Shown: positions 1-8,476 of the stretch, one piece after another
How positions within the stretch are numbered: the stretch's first letter is position 1
Layout: each line of letters begins with the position of its first letter
The notes under the pieces: generated by a model
The model's database searches: none
What the model was told of the DNA's origin: nothing
What the model saw: only the letters and a program-made list of their open reading frames with translations
Translations under genes and position numbers: made by a program
From: Ruminiclostridium cellobioparum DSM 1351 = ATCC 15832
Lineage (GTDB): Bacteria; Bacillota; Clostridia; Acetivibrionales; DSM-1351
Direction: 5' to 3'
Assembly (NCBI RefSeq): GCF_000621505.1
Contig: NZ_KK211289.1
Location: 124,001 to 188,000, forward strand
Length of the DNA: 64,000 nucleotides

Positions 1-1229
1 CCGCCTTCACCCGATACATTTTTACAGGGTATAAATTCCTTTGTATAACGTAGAGCCGTCTCATATTTTTCTTTATATATCTTTCTTACTTTTTTGATAT
101 ATTTATCGAAGTTTCCTTCATAAAGATACTGATACAATAATGCCTGGTCAAAAGAGGATGTATGAATATTCCGGCTTCTTTTCAGACTTTCAATGTAATA
201 TATAAGATTTTCATCACCAATAACCCAGCCAATTCTTAAGCCTGGAAAAAGAATTTTGGAAAAGCTGCCGATATAAATGACATTATTACCTTTCCCATTG
301 CAAGCAATCAAAGGAGTAATATGTGAACCCGAATATCTTAATTCTTCATTAAAGCCATCTTCGATCACAGGCACCTTATATTTGCTGAAAATATTAAGGA
401 TGTCTGCTCTTTTTTCAGGCGGCATAACGATACCTGTTGGGTTATGATAGGATGGTATCAGGTATGCAAGGCGCATATCGTTTTCCGATAAAGTTTTCGA
501 AAGTTCACCAAGATTCATGCCGTCATTATCCATAGCTATTCCAACCGGCTCCAGTCCGTGCAATTTCATAACTTTTATAGCAGTATTGTGTGTAGGATTT
601 TCGCAGATTACCTTTTGCCCTTTATCACACAGAGCGGATAATACCAGATCAAAACCTTCTGTAAATCCATTGGTAATAAGTATATCTTTTCCGCCTGTAT
701 CAAGACCCTTGCTCTCCATATATTTCAATATATGCTGCATAAGAGGCCTATAACCCTTGGCATATCCGTAATTCAGTAGCTTTTTGCCTTCAAGAGGGAT
801 TTTGGCCAAAAACGCTCTTTTCAGACTATCTATATCAAAATATTTTTCATCGGGAGCAATACTGGTAAAAGAAATCATCCCCTTTTCATAAGTTATCCCC
901 TGCTTCATGATGTCTAACTGTTCGGCCTGTCTTGCTTCGTAACTTATTCTGTTTAACCAGTCTAAATTACATACATCTGCACAATTTACCGCTTTAAATG
1001 CTACAAATGTGCCTTTGCCCCCCATAGTATCTATAAATCCCTCATCCTGAAGGCAATTATAAGCCTCAATTACTGTATTCCTACTTACATGCAATATTTC
1101 ACACAACTCTCTGGTAGACGGCAGTTTTTGTCCTTCCTGAAGCATTCCTCTGGAAATCATCTGTTTGATATATTCTTTGATTTGAACATAAACCGGACGT
1201 TCTTTTGTAAAATTAATGTCTGCAAACAT
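1..1229 (-). CDS. MocR/PdxR-type GntR regulator with aminotransferase domain (3' end outside window)
   Basis: Reading leftwards from an ATG at 1229, preceded by an AAGGTGGTGAG ribosome site, the frame stays open to the window edge. The first ~70 residues form a GntR winged helix (KLPSTRELCEILHVSRNTV). After a linker, the rest is a fold-type I aminotransferase. The PLP-binding lysine is visible at about residue 325 in SFSKILFPGLR. MocR proteins of this kind (PdxR, GabR) bind PLP or amino-acid ligands in the aminotransferase domain and act as transcription factors. They commonly control vitamin B6 or amino-acid genes, often divergent neighbours. The target is not visible here, since downstream sequence lies outside the window. 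About 410 residues are present and roughly 50-80 are missing from the C-terminus. Confidence 0.9.
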   Translation of the reverse strand, partial: MFADINFTKERPVYVQIKEYIKQMISRGMLQEGQKLPSTRELCEILHVSRNTVIEAYNCLQDEGFIDTMGGKGTFVAFKAVNCADVCNLDWLNRISYEARQAEQLDIMKQGITYEKGMISFTSIAPDEKYFDIDSLKRAFLAKIPLEGKKLLNYGYAKGYRPLMQHILKYMESKGLDTGGKDILITNGFTEGFDLVLSALCDKGQKVICENPTHNTAIKVMKLHGLEPVGIAMDNDGMNLGELSKTLSENDMRLAYLIPSYHNPTGIVMPPEKRADILNIFSKYKVPVIEDGFNEELRYSGSHITPLIACNGKGNNVIYIGSFSKILFPGLRIGWVIGDENLIYYIESLKRSRNIHTSSFDQALLYQYLYEGNFDKYIKKVRKIYKEKYETALRYTKEFIPCKNVSGEG

Positions 1230-1334
1230 GATTCTCACCACCTTGTTATATTCTTACATAAAAAATCAGATAGTTAAAGAACCACTGTATGTGAAATTTT
1301 ATGTTATTGCGGATGAGGAATTGTGTTTTGAGTT

Positions 1335-1358
1335 AAAAAAAAGGAGCTTTTCGGCTCC
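1335..1358 (-). terminator. Rho-independent terminator of the chemotaxis operon
   Basis: Read on the minus strand, a GGAGC stem with a six-base loop closes with GCTCC and is followed by eight T. It lies about 370 bases after the cheR stop and 105 bases before the start of the next minus-strand gene, so it most likely ends the cheY-cheA-cheW-mcp-cheR transcript. Confidence 0.75.
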
Positions 1359-1393
1359 GAATTATAATTGTTAAGATTATCACCATCCAATAT

Positions 1394-1727
1394 TTACTCA
1401 AGTAATCTTTCTCTCGACTCGTTTGCATTGGCGATGTTGTATTCAGTTATCTTCAAAGAATTGTACACTCCTGCATATCTTTCACTTTCCGTGCTTACCC
1501 TTCCTCCAAGCCGTCGACTGCCTGGAGTACTACCAGCAATTTGTCTTCAACATACACCTGGTGTGATTTCTATTCGTCAGACCAAAAGTATGCCCTCTGC
1601 TTCTTCAGATTCCTCGTCACCAGGGACATTTTTGCTCCTGGCTATCCCATTCCCACTACCGGACGGTTTACAGATTACACTGCAGAGAGTGCGCATGCCT
1701 GTACAAGAAGTATATTTTACCCGGGTA
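1394..1727 (-). pseudogene. Possible degenerate reading frame between cheR and its terminator
   Basis: No intact gene is visible here. On the minus strand one frame runs from the end of cheR (in another phase) to TAA at 1394-1396 and is interrupted only by two TGA codons, at 1577-1579 and 1547-1549. The last stretch (ESERYAGVYNSLKITEYN, then IANANESRERLLE) reads like real helical protein and recalls flagellin or hook-protein C-terminal helices. This resemblance is by eye only. It may be a decayed gene of the chemotaxis/flagellar kind or chance. No start codon with a ribosome site was found. Confidence 0.25.
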
Positions 1728-2561
1728 TTATTTTCTGTACACTGCCGGCATGACACACCTGTACTTTGAATCCTCTCTGTTCAGGGATTCGGAGTGACCT
1801 ATAAAAAGGTAACCGCCTTCCTCGGTACTCTCATAAAACTTATTCACCAGTTCGCGCTTTGTCTCATTATCAAAATATATCATCACATTTCTGCAGAATA
1901 TAACATGAAACTTTCTCTTAAAGGGAAAATAGCCGGTCATTAAGTTAAATCTTCTGAAAATGACTTCCTTTCTTATTTTATCACAAACTTTAAAAGCCTC
2001 CCCGCTTTGAACAGTAAAATATTTTTTTCTCCAGGCTTCCGGCAGGCTGTTTACGGTATCCCTGCCATAAATACCGGCAGCAGCTCTGTCCAGAACTTTT
2101 GTGGATATGTCGGTGGCAAGGATACTGGTATCCCAATTACTTTTTAAAGCCCCGAAGTAATCACCGATTATCATGGCCAGAGTATAGGGTTCCTCTCCCG
2201 TAGAACAGCCGGCACTCCAGATACCCATATCCTTCTTTTTGTCACAAACCCTTTCAAGCTGAGGCAGTACATGATCTCTGAAGAAATCAAAATGCTGATT
2301 TTCGCGCATGAAATACGTATGATTTGTTGTGAGCCTGTCAATCATTGCAGCAGCAAACCTGCCGGTTTTATCGGCTCTTATGTGATTCATGTAATCGGTA
2401 AAACTGGAAAAGTTATTTTCTGCAAGATAATTTATTAACCTTCCCGAGACCAGTGATTTTTTATGTATAAGATTTACCCCATAGTTTTGCCTTACATAAT
2501 CAACCAAATCAATGAATTCTTCTTCTGTCATTTGACTAATACTTGCCATAGTCGTTGTCAT
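1728..2561 (-). CDS. cheR: Chemotaxis protein methyltransferase CheR
   Basis: CheR uses S-adenosylmethionine to methylate glutamates on the signalling domains of chemoreceptors. The sequence has the N-terminal helical CheR domain (about residues 8-70) and the SAM-binding domain with the motif [17 protein letters not shown]. The late family motif [12 protein letters not shown] is also present. The start is taken as the ATG at 2561 or the one at 2549. Both lie inside the end of the upstream mcp gene (stop at 2536-2538) and neither has a clear Shine-Dalgarno, so translation is probably coupled to mcp. A longer in-frame extension upstream is only the mcp sequence in another phase. No CheB methylesterase partner lies in this operon. 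No pentapeptide-binding extension is seen. Confidence 0.93.
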   Translation of the reverse strand: MTTTMASISQMTEEEFIDLVDYVRQNYGVNLIHKKSLVSGRLINYLAENNFSSFTDYMNHIRADKTGRFAAAMIDRLTTNHTYFMRENQHFDFFRDHVLPQLERVCDKKKDMGIWSAGCSTGEEPYTLAMIIGDYFGALKSNWDTSILATDISTKVLDRAAAGIYGRDTVNSLPEAWRKKYFTVQSGEAFKVCDKIRKEVIFRRFNLMTGYFPFKRKFHVIFCRNVMIYFDNETKRELVNKFYESTEEGGYLFIGHSESLNREDSKYRCVMPAVYRK

Positions 2562-4374
2562 CAAGGGATATTTTGGGTTTTGCGGCGGCGGCTTCCTCCT
2601 CTGATGTATACGGGGTTTCCTTGCTCTTTTTCCGTTCAAGCATACCCTCTATTGTGCGGAGCATATCCGGTGTAAGCACCTCATTGGCAGTTAATGCGGC
2701 TTTAGCTTTTTTCAGTTTGAATCGTGATACCGACTCCTTAAGCATGTCGGCCTGACCTGAAAGCTCTTCACTGGCAGCCGCACACTCTTCGGCGGTAGCC
2801 GAATTTGTCTGGACAACCTGAGCGACCTGCTCGATAGCCGAATTGATCTGGGATATACCTGTGGCCTGTTCATTTGATGCCACTGCTATATCTCCCACAA
2901 GCGCTGCTGCTTTTGCCACACCTCCGACAATTTCGTCCAATGCAGCTGCCGTTTCATTGGCGATCTTTGTACCTATTTCAACCTTCTTAATGGAGCCCTC
3001 TATCATTTCGGTGGTTTCTTTTGCTGCATTGGCACTTCTTGCGGCAAGATTTCTTACCTCCTCGGCAACCACAGCAAAACCCTTTCCGTGCTGTCCGGCC
3101 CTTGCGGCTTCCACTGCTGCATTCAGCGCAAGTATATTTGTCTGGAAGGCTATTTCGTCAATTACTTTTATTATCTTTGATATATTTGCAGAAGACTCGT
3201 TGATTTCGGCCATTGCCTTTACCATCTCCTGCATCTGGGAGTTGCCCCTGGCCGCGTTATCCTTGGCCGATACGGCAAGTTCATTTGCAAGTCCGGCATT
3301 CTGGGCATTTTGTCTTGTCTGGGCAGCTACCTGGGTTATTGAGGAAGTAATCTCTTCCACCGAGCTTGCCTGTTCAGTAGAGCCCTGTGACAGCATCTGG
3401 CTTGATGATGACACCTGTCTGGCCCCCAATGCCACCTGCTCCGAAGCAAAATTAATATTGCTCAGCACCTCATTATTCGTTTCGATCATCTCACTCAGCT
3501 TCCTGCCCAGCAGATCCTTATCCGATCTCACTTTTACATCGATGGTCAGATCACCTGCTGCCATCCGCTCAACAATCAGGGCCTGGCTCCGTATGTTTTC
3601 CACCATTTTGGAGAAGGACAGCATAAGAGTGCCTATTTCATCCTTTGTATCGGCCTGTACGCTTACTTCAACATCTCCCAGAGATAGCCTGTCGGCCGCA
3701 ACAACCATATTTTTTATAGGATTGCTGATGAGCCTTGATATGATCAGTCCCAGGCCTATGGCTAAAAACATTCCGACAGCGATAAATATTATCATCATCA
3801 CAATAGCTGTCTGTGCCGCACCGTCATTGCTCTGGGATTTTTTACTGGCGTCGTCCACCTTCATATTGAACAGGTTGTCATAGTTGGCCTGAATAGTCTT
3901 ATTCAAGCTGTCTCCCTTTGTTTTGGTGAGCTCATGAGCTTCATCATTTTTACCTGCCAGGGCCAGGTCAGTAACCTGCTTGCTGTACGGAAGGAATTCT
4001 TCATCTATAGTTTTTACAAGCGAGTCGTATTCGGTTCTTACCTGACTGCCCACAATGGTTTTCCCGAAGCTGTCCAGCGCAGTCTGCATTTCATCCTGGA
4101 ACTGACTGATTTTGGTCATATTCTCATTCATTGATTGAGTATCTTTATTTATTATGACATTGAGCATATTGAGCCTGATTCTCTGGTACTTTTCATTTGC
4201 GGTGGCCAGCTCTGTTATGGGTACCGTATTTACTTCATACAGCTCTGTGTCTGCCTTATTTATCTGAACAATGTTAATGACACCCACAATACCTACGATG
4301 CCCGCTATCAATGCCACAATGACAAAGCCTGCAATAAGCTTTGCCGCTATTTTCATATTTTTAAACCAATTCAT
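2536..4374 (-). CDS. Methyl-accepting chemotaxis protein with four-helix-bundle sensor
   Basis: This is an inner-membrane chemoreceptor of 612 residues. A first membrane helix (about 10-31) is followed by an extracytoplasmic four-helix-bundle-like region (about 35-185) and a second membrane helix (about 188-210). A HAMP domain with conserved NPI follows (about 212-263), then the long signalling hairpin with its tip ([21 protein letters not shown]). Flanking Glu/Gln-rich helices offer methylation sites. It signals through CheW and CheA, encoded directly upstream in the same operon, and its end overlaps the cheR start. The C-terminus carries a Lys/Ala-rich tail ending DDNDYGKY and lacks the NWETF-type CheR tether. 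The ligand cannot be predicted. Confidence 0.95.
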   Translation of the reverse strand: MNWFKNMKIAAKLIAGFVIVALIAGIVGIVGVINIVQINKADTELYEVNTVPITELATANEKYQRIRLNMLNVIINKDTQSMNENMTKISQFQDEMQTALDSFGKTIVGSQVRTEYDSLVKTIDEEFLPYSKQVTDLALAGKNDEAHELTKTKGDSLNKTIQANYDNLFNMKVDDASKKSQSNDGAAQTAIVMMIIFIAVGMFLAIGLGLIISRLISNPIKNMVVAADRLSLGDVEVSVQADTKDEIGTLMLSFSKMVENIRSQALIVERMAAGDLTIDVKVRSDKDLLGRKLSEMIETNNEVLSNINFASEQVALGARQVSSSSQMLSQGSTEQASSVEEITSSITQVAAQTRQNAQNAGLANELAVSAKDNAARGNSQMQEMVKAMAEINESSANISKIIKVIDEIAFQTNILALNAAVEAARAGQHGKGFAVVAEEVRNLAARSANAAKETTEMIEGSIKKVEIGTKIANETAAALDEIVGGVAKAAALVGDIAVASNEQATGISQINSAIEQVAQVVQTNSATAEECAAASEELSGQADMLKESVSRFKLKKAKAALTANEVLTPDMLRTIEGMLERKKSKETPYTSEEEAAAAKPKISLDDNDYGKY

Positions 4375-4454
4375 AAAAGCCTCCCTTGAGATATGTATTT
4401 TAATTTAAATAACCGGATGGATTGCTGTCAATAATTCCACCGGCAAAACAATAA

Positions 4455-4958
4455 CTACGCCTGCACCATACTTCCCAGCAATTCAGTCTCATCCTCACTC
4501 AGTATCTTTCCGCAGTCCAGGAGCAGTTTTACTTCATTTCCGGGTTTTCCTATCCCCTTGACATATTTGTTATTAAAGCCGGTTTTGGAATTGGGAGGCG
4601 GCATAATATCCTCATCATCAATGGAAGCCACCTCGGATACCGTGTCGACGATGAGCCCTATGGAAGTTTCATTTATATCGATCACTATTATGCAGGTTCT
4701 GTCGGTGTAATCCAGAGGTTCTTTTTTAAACCTGAGTCTTACATCCATTACCGGAATTATTTTGCCTCTGAGATTGATAATGCCCTTCAAATAATCCGGC
4801 AGCTCCGGCACCTGTGTTATGGGCTGTATTCCGATTATCTCGGTTACATATTTTATTTCTATCCCGTAATCCTCCTTTCCCAATGTAAATGTCAGAAACC
4901 TCCCTTTTTGAGTGTCTTCATTTTCAATTTGCAAATTATCTTCCAATATCGAAGCCAT
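4455..4958 (-). CDS. cheW: Chemotaxis coupling protein CheW
   Basis: A 167-residue single-domain CheW protein, which links receptor tips to the CheA kinase in the cytoplasmic array. The fold's landmarks are present: FTLGKEDYGIEIKYVTEII near the N-terminus, LRGKIIPVMDVRLRF in the middle and LIVDTVSEVASI in the second subdomain. The ATG at 4958 has a ribosome site (AAAGGAGACC) before it and lies 12 bases after the cheA stop, so the two are co-translated. The mcp gene follows after about 80 bases. Confidence 0.95.
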   Translation of the reverse strand: MASILEDNLQIENEDTQKGRFLTFTLGKEDYGIEIKYVTEIIGIQPITQVPELPDYLKGIINLRGKIIPVMDVRLRFKKEPLDYTDRTCIIVIDINETSIGLIVDTVSEVASIDDEDIMPPPNSKTGFNNKYVKGIGKPGNEVKLLLDCGKILSEDETELLGSMVQA

Positions 4959-4970
4959 GTTGGTCTCCTT

Positions 4971-7007
4971 TCATCGTTTACTTTTGATCAGACTTGCTAT
5001 ATCAATTATCAGGCTGATGCTTCCGTCACCCAATAATGTACATCCCGAAATTCCCTGAACCTGTTTGATATATTGCGGCAACGCTTTGACTACCACCTGC
5101 TGTTCGCCTATAAGACTATCAACGAATACACAGACACTTTCATTTTCGCTTTCCACCAATATCAGGATGCCCTCTTCAAGTTTCCCGGTACCGGCTTTCA
5201 CATTAAAAATCTTATGCAGCCTTAATATTGGATAGCATTGACCCCGGATCATAATCATTTCATTTTTGTCAGGATCACATATCACATCGTTCTGGCGGAT
5301 TTTAAGCGATTCACGTATGGAAACCGTAGGGATGGTATAGGTGGCCTGTCCGACTCTTACCGTCATCCCGTCCATAATGGCCAGAGTCAGCGGAATTTTT
5401 ATGGAGAATGTGGTGCCTGTGCCGGGATTACTGTCGATCTGGACTGTTCCTCCGACTTTATCAATGTTTTTTTGGACAACATCCATTCCAACTCCACGGC
5501 CTGAAAACTCAGTTACCTCCTCTTTTGTCGAAAATCCCGGCAGCAGTATGATTGAATAGATCTCCTTATCGGCCATATCACTTGCAGGCCTTTGAAGGAT
5601 ATTATTTTCAATGGCTTTCCGGATAATTCCCTCCTTGTCCAGCCCCCTTCCGTCGTCCTTCAGGATTATCCAAACATCCCCGCCGGAGTTCTTTGCTTCA
5701 AGAGTGATTTTTCCTATTTCACCCTTTCCGGCCAATATTCTTTCCTCCCTGGTTTCAATTCCGTGATCAATCGCATTGCGAATCAGGTGAATCAATGGAT
5801 CTGATATATGTTCGATAATGTTTTTATCAACCTCTGTCTCTTCTCCGGTTATTTCGAAAACAATATCCTTTTCCAGCTTTTTGCTCATATCTCTGACTAT
5901 CCTGTTCATTTTCTGAAATGTAGTGGAAAGGGGAACCATCCTCATAGACATGACTATATCCTGCAGCTCTCCGGTTATCTTTTTCAGATGTCTGGCAGCT
6001 TTTTTGAAGCCTTCCAGTTCAAGCCCCTTCAGCTCAGGGTTCTGGGTTACCATGGATTCGGATATGACCAGTTCTCCTACCACATCCATTAATTTATTCA
6101 TTTTTTGAATATTAACACTTATGAAATTTTGTTTTGACAGATTTGCCAGCTTATCTGCCTCGGCAGGCTCCCCGGAATTCTTCCCGGTACTGTCCTCCTC
6201 CATGCCCGGCAGGCAAATTTCAGTTTCCTCTGAGCTCTCACGATCTGCGTGTACAGGTTCACATTCAATAGTGAGCTCCCTCAGGAACATGGTTTCTTCC
6301 AGAAGCTGCCTTACCTCACTTTCGGGCAGCCGGCAACAGAACCGCACTGTAAGTCCTTTAGCGCGGATTTCCTTATTGCAGCTGTCCTTATCCGAAATCT
6401 CCTCCGGGAAGTGGCTGATCCCATAGGCCACCTGCTGAAGTGTATGAATAACTGCAAATGCTCTCATACTCTCCATTTCGCAGTCTTCCTCAAAGGTTAT
6501 GACAGCTTTATAGGCATAATTGTGTACGCCGGGGTTGTTGTCAGCATCACCGGCTTCATGTGCAGAGCGGTTTGTTTCTTCTCCCGTCCGGGAAGTTTTT
6601 AAATCAGATAGAAAATTGGTAAGCAGGTGGATTATATTTGATGGATCTTCATAGGACTCTTCCTTATTTTTGATTCTTACTACCTCGCTCCCAATAAAAT
6701 CGATGACCTTCAGCATGATGTCTGTGAGGTACATGTAATCAACCTGCGGAGGTTTGTTCTCTCTCAAATGAAAAAATACATCTTCAACAGAATGTGCCAG
6801 CAGGGAAATATTATTAAAACACATCATTGCAGAAGAGCCCTTGATAGTGTGCATAATCCGGAATATTTCATTTATTTGGCTTTCAAGTCCGTTTTTCTTT
6901 TCACTGTAAAGAATTATCTGTTCAAGTTGTTCAATAAGCTGGGAAGTTTCAAATACAAATATTTCCTGCATTGGCTCAGTATTTATATAGTCCGACAAAA
7001 TAGCCAC
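4971..7007 (-). CDS. cheA: Chemotaxis sensor histidine kinase CheA
   Basis: CheA (678 residues) autophosphorylates on its N-terminal Hpt domain and passes phosphate to CheY. The phospho-accepting histidine is at about residue 53 in IMHTIKGSSAMM. A poorly conserved P2-like region (about 155-260) probably docks CheY, followed by the dimerisation helices (about 285-345). The HATPase domain shows the N box (HLIRNAIDHGIE), G1 (DDGRGLD) and G2 (GRGVGMDVV), and a CheW-like regulatory domain forms the last ~130 residues. It lies between cheY, 45 bases upstream, and cheW, 12 bases downstream. All catalytic motifs look intact. Confidence 0.96.
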   Translation of the reverse strand: MAILSDYINTEPMQEIFVFETSQLIEQLEQIILYSEKKNGLESQINEIFRIMHTIKGSSAMMCFNNISLLAHSVEDVFFHLRENKPPQVDYMYLTDIMLKVIDFIGSEVVRIKNKEESYEDPSNIIHLLTNFLSDLKTSRTGEETNRSAHEAGDADNNPGVHNYAYKAVITFEEDCEMESMRAFAVIHTLQQVAYGISHFPEEISDKDSCNKEIRAKGLTVRFCCRLPESEVRQLLEETMFLRELTIECEPVHADRESSEETEICLPGMEEDSTGKNSGEPAEADKLANLSKQNFISVNIQKMNKLMDVVGELVISESMVTQNPELKGLELEGFKKAARHLKKITGELQDIVMSMRMVPLSTTFQKMNRIVRDMSKKLEKDIVFEITGEETEVDKNIIEHISDPLIHLIRNAIDHGIETREERILAGKGEIGKITLEAKNSGGDVWIILKDDGRGLDKEGIIRKAIENNILQRPASDMADKEIYSIILLPGFSTKEEVTEFSGRGVGMDVVQKNIDKVGGTVQIDSNPGTGTTFSIKIPLTLAIMDGMTVRVGQATYTIPTVSIRESLKIRQNDVICDPDKNEMIMIRGQCYPILRLHKIFNVKAGTGKLEEGILILVESENESVCVFVDSLIGEQQVVVKALPQYIKQVQGISGCTLLGDGSISLIIDIASLIKSKR

Positions 7008-7052
7008 CCCGTAATATAAATTTTGTATCGAATAATGATTACCGGATTATTT

Positions 7053-7418
7053 TCATGTGCTGCTGTGAAATTTACTGAGAGCTTTTACTATGCTTTCCTC
7101 TTTGAAAGGTTTTACAATAAAGCCGGTAGCCCCTACCATAACAGCTTCCTTGATGTGACTTTCCTGTCCCAGTGCCGATATCATGACTATTTTGCTGCCC
7201 GGACTGATTGCTTTTATTGCTTTAACGGCTTCAATCCCGTCCATTTCAGGCATTGTTATATCCATTGTTACAAGGTCCGGTGACAATTCCTTGTATTTCT
7301 GAACTGCTATCCTGCCATTTTCAGCCTCACCGACTACCGTAAAACCATTTCTTTCAAGTATCAGCTTTAAAGCCTGTCTCATGAAAACCGCATCATCAAC
7401 TACCAACACTTTTAGCAT
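7053..7418 (-). CDS. cheY: Chemotaxis response regulator CheY
   Basis: A 121-residue stand-alone receiver domain, the first gene of the chemotaxis operon. The acidic pair DD follows the first strand (VLVVDDA), the phospho-acceptor aspartate is at about residue 53 (LVTMDITMPEMDG), and the conserved lysine lies in IVKPF. The start is the ATG at 7418 because it has an AAGGATGTGATTGG ribosome site and begins exactly at the domain. A longer in-frame ATG at 7499 would add 27 residues and would start inside the inverted-repeat site at 7498-7525. The 80-base leader between that site and the gene makes the operon a candidate target of the adjacent recombinase. Confidence 0.93.
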   Translation of the reverse strand: MLKVLVVDDAVFMRQALKLILERNGFTVVGEAENGRIAVQKYKELSPDLVTMDITMPEMDGIEAVKAIKAISPGSKIVMISALGQESHIKEAVMVGATGFIVKPFKEESIVKALSKFHSST

Positions 7419-7497
7419 CCAATCACATCCTTGTTTGTAAATATAAATAATATATAAAATCTTTTGTAAATTTATTGACATAATATCTTCATCAACC

Positions 7498-7525
7498 ATG
7501 TAACAATATTATTATTATGTTACAT
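7498..7525 (-). repeat. Left dif-like inverted-repeat site of the recombinase cassette
   Basis: A 28-bp site made of two 11-base arms (ATGTAACATAA and TATTGTTACAT on the minus strand) around a six-base asymmetric spacer TAATAA. This is the 11-6-11 layout of XerC/XerD dif sites. One arm (TTATGTTACAT on the plus strand) is 10/11 identical to the XerD half of E. coli dif as I recall it. The same site occurs in opposite orientation at 8354-8381. Confidence 0.85.
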
Positions 7526-7587
7526 TTTTTTAGAGTACATAAGGCACACTATTACTATAACTACGCTGATGTCCAGCTATAAAATAT

Positions 7588-7616
7588 ATTAAACCTGCAA
7601 AAAACAAATGTATCAA
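7588..7616 (-). promoter_or_regulatory. Candidate promoter of the chemotaxis operon inside the invertible segment
   Basis: On the minus strand TTGATA (7611-7616) and TTTAAT (7588-7593) are 17 bases apart and point at cheY, with the left inverted-repeat site between promoter and gene. The hexamers match the sigma-A consensus only moderately. Another weak candidate (TTGTTA to TATTAT, 15-base spacing) straddles the edge of the site. Confidence 0.35.
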
Positions 7617-7629
7617 TTTATGCATAATA

Positions 7630-7638
7630 TGCTATAAT
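7630..7638 (+). promoter_or_regulatory. Extended -10 promoter of the recombinase gene
   Basis: TGCTATAAT is a perfect extended -10 element, about 80 bases before the recombinase ATG. The -35 region 17 bases upstream (GTATCA) is poor, which is usual for extended -10 promoters. It is back to back with the candidate che promoter. Confidence 0.55.
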
Positions 7639-7717
7639 AATTACATTATTTATTGACACAAATCTACATTTCACGACATTTGTCTGCCAAACAAATCTGA
7701 CCTCGGAGGAAATCACC

Positions 7718-8278
7718 ATGACAGTAGAACCCATACGGGATAAAGCAAAAATTAAGCAAATTTATTATTTTTTAAATGGAAAGGACCCCAAATATGGCCT
7801 TTTATTTAAGTTCGGATTGAATACCGGACTAAGGATCAGTGATATTCTTGCCGTAAAAGTAAAGGATATACTGAATGAAAAAGGTGAATACAGAGACTAC
7901 CTGATATTAAAAGAGATGAAAACGGGAAAGGAAAAAAAGATAAAGTTAAATGATGCCTTGCGCAAAAATATTAATTCGTATCTTAAAAATTCCAGCATAA
8001 AGTATGATTCCTATTTGTTTTCAAGCCAAAAAGGCGGATATATAGGGCGGGTTCAGGCTTACAGGGTTTTAAAGGAAGCGGCCATGTTCTGCAATGTTGA
8101 AAATTTCGGCACTCACAGCCTGAGAAAAACCTGGGGGTACTGGACATATAACATGTCAAAATATAATGTCGGCTTAATAATGGATACTTTCAACCACAGT
8201 TCCCAGAGCATTACCTTGCGTTATATCGGGATCAATCAGGATCAGAAAGATGAGCTCTATTCATTGGTGCAGTTCTGA
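7718..8278 (+). CDS. Small tyrosine recombinase (FimB/RecV-like size), flanked by inverted dif-like sites
   Basis: A 186-residue protein consisting almost only of the catalytic domain of tyrosine recombinases, shorter than XerC/D or phage integrases, which have an added N-terminal core-binding domain. The catalytic set is complete: Arg39 in TGLRISDIL, a beta-hairpin Lys near 69-73, His133 and Arg136 in THSLRKTWG, His160 in FNHSS, and the nucleophile Tyr169 in LRYIG. The ATG follows a CGGAGGAAATCACC ribosome site. Proteins of this size include the FimB/FimE and RecV type that invert DNA switches. Here the gene sits inside an 828-bp segment bounded by two near-identical 28-bp sites in inverted orientation, so the likely substrate is its own segment. 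It could alternatively be a domesticated remnant of a mobile element. Confidence 0.9.
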   Translation: MTVEPIRDKAKIKQIYYFLNGKDPKYGLLFKFGLNTGLRISDILAVKVKDILNEKGEYRDYLILKEMKTGKEKKIKLNDALRKNINSYLKNSSIKYDSYLFSSQKGGYIGRVQAYRVLKEAAMFCNVENFGTHSLRKTWGYWTYNMSKYNVGLIMDTFNHSSQSITLRYIGINQDQKDELYSLVQF

Positions 8279-8353
8279 AGTTCGGTCAGATTTAAATTTA
8301 AAATTAATGTAGAAATTGGAAATATTATAGTGTATAATGACAAATAAGGTCGA

Positions 8354-8381
8354 ATGTAACATAATAATAAAATTGTTACGT
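8354..8381 (+). repeat. Right dif-like inverted-repeat site of the recombinase cassette
   Basis: This site reads ATGTAACATAA, spacer TAATAA, AATTGTTACGT. It matches the left site (7498-7525, read on the opposite strand) at 26 of 28 positions, including the whole asymmetric six-base spacer. Because the two sites point against each other, recombination between them would invert rather than excise the DNA between them. Confidence 0.85.
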
Positions 8382-8407
8382 TAATATTTTCCTATGATAT
8401 AGAATTA

Positions 8408-8443
8408 ATGCCAATTATGATTTTTTTAAGCATAATTGGCATT
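8408..8443. terminator. Bidirectional terminator between the recombinase cassette and rsmA
   Basis: A 12-13 base stem (AATGCCAATTATG with CATAATTGGCATT) around an 11-base loop. On the plus strand it is followed by TTTTATATTTGTCTTTTT. It would end plus-strand transcription from the recombinase in the present orientation and lies 34 bases after the rsmA stop on the minus strand. Confidence 0.7.
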
Positions 8444-8476
8444 TTATATTTGTCTTTTTATTTAGTTTATAGCCGC

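Noticed and set aside
1368-1769. Plus-strand frame of about 130 codons opposite the end of cheR
   Set aside because: It overlaps cheR and its terminator, has no ribosome site and a low-complexity composition.
7498-8381. Cassette read as an insertion sequence or integrated phage
   Set aside because: Only one gene, no cargo, no target duplication seen. The inverted identical-spacer sites fit an inversion segment better, though a mobile origin is not excluded.
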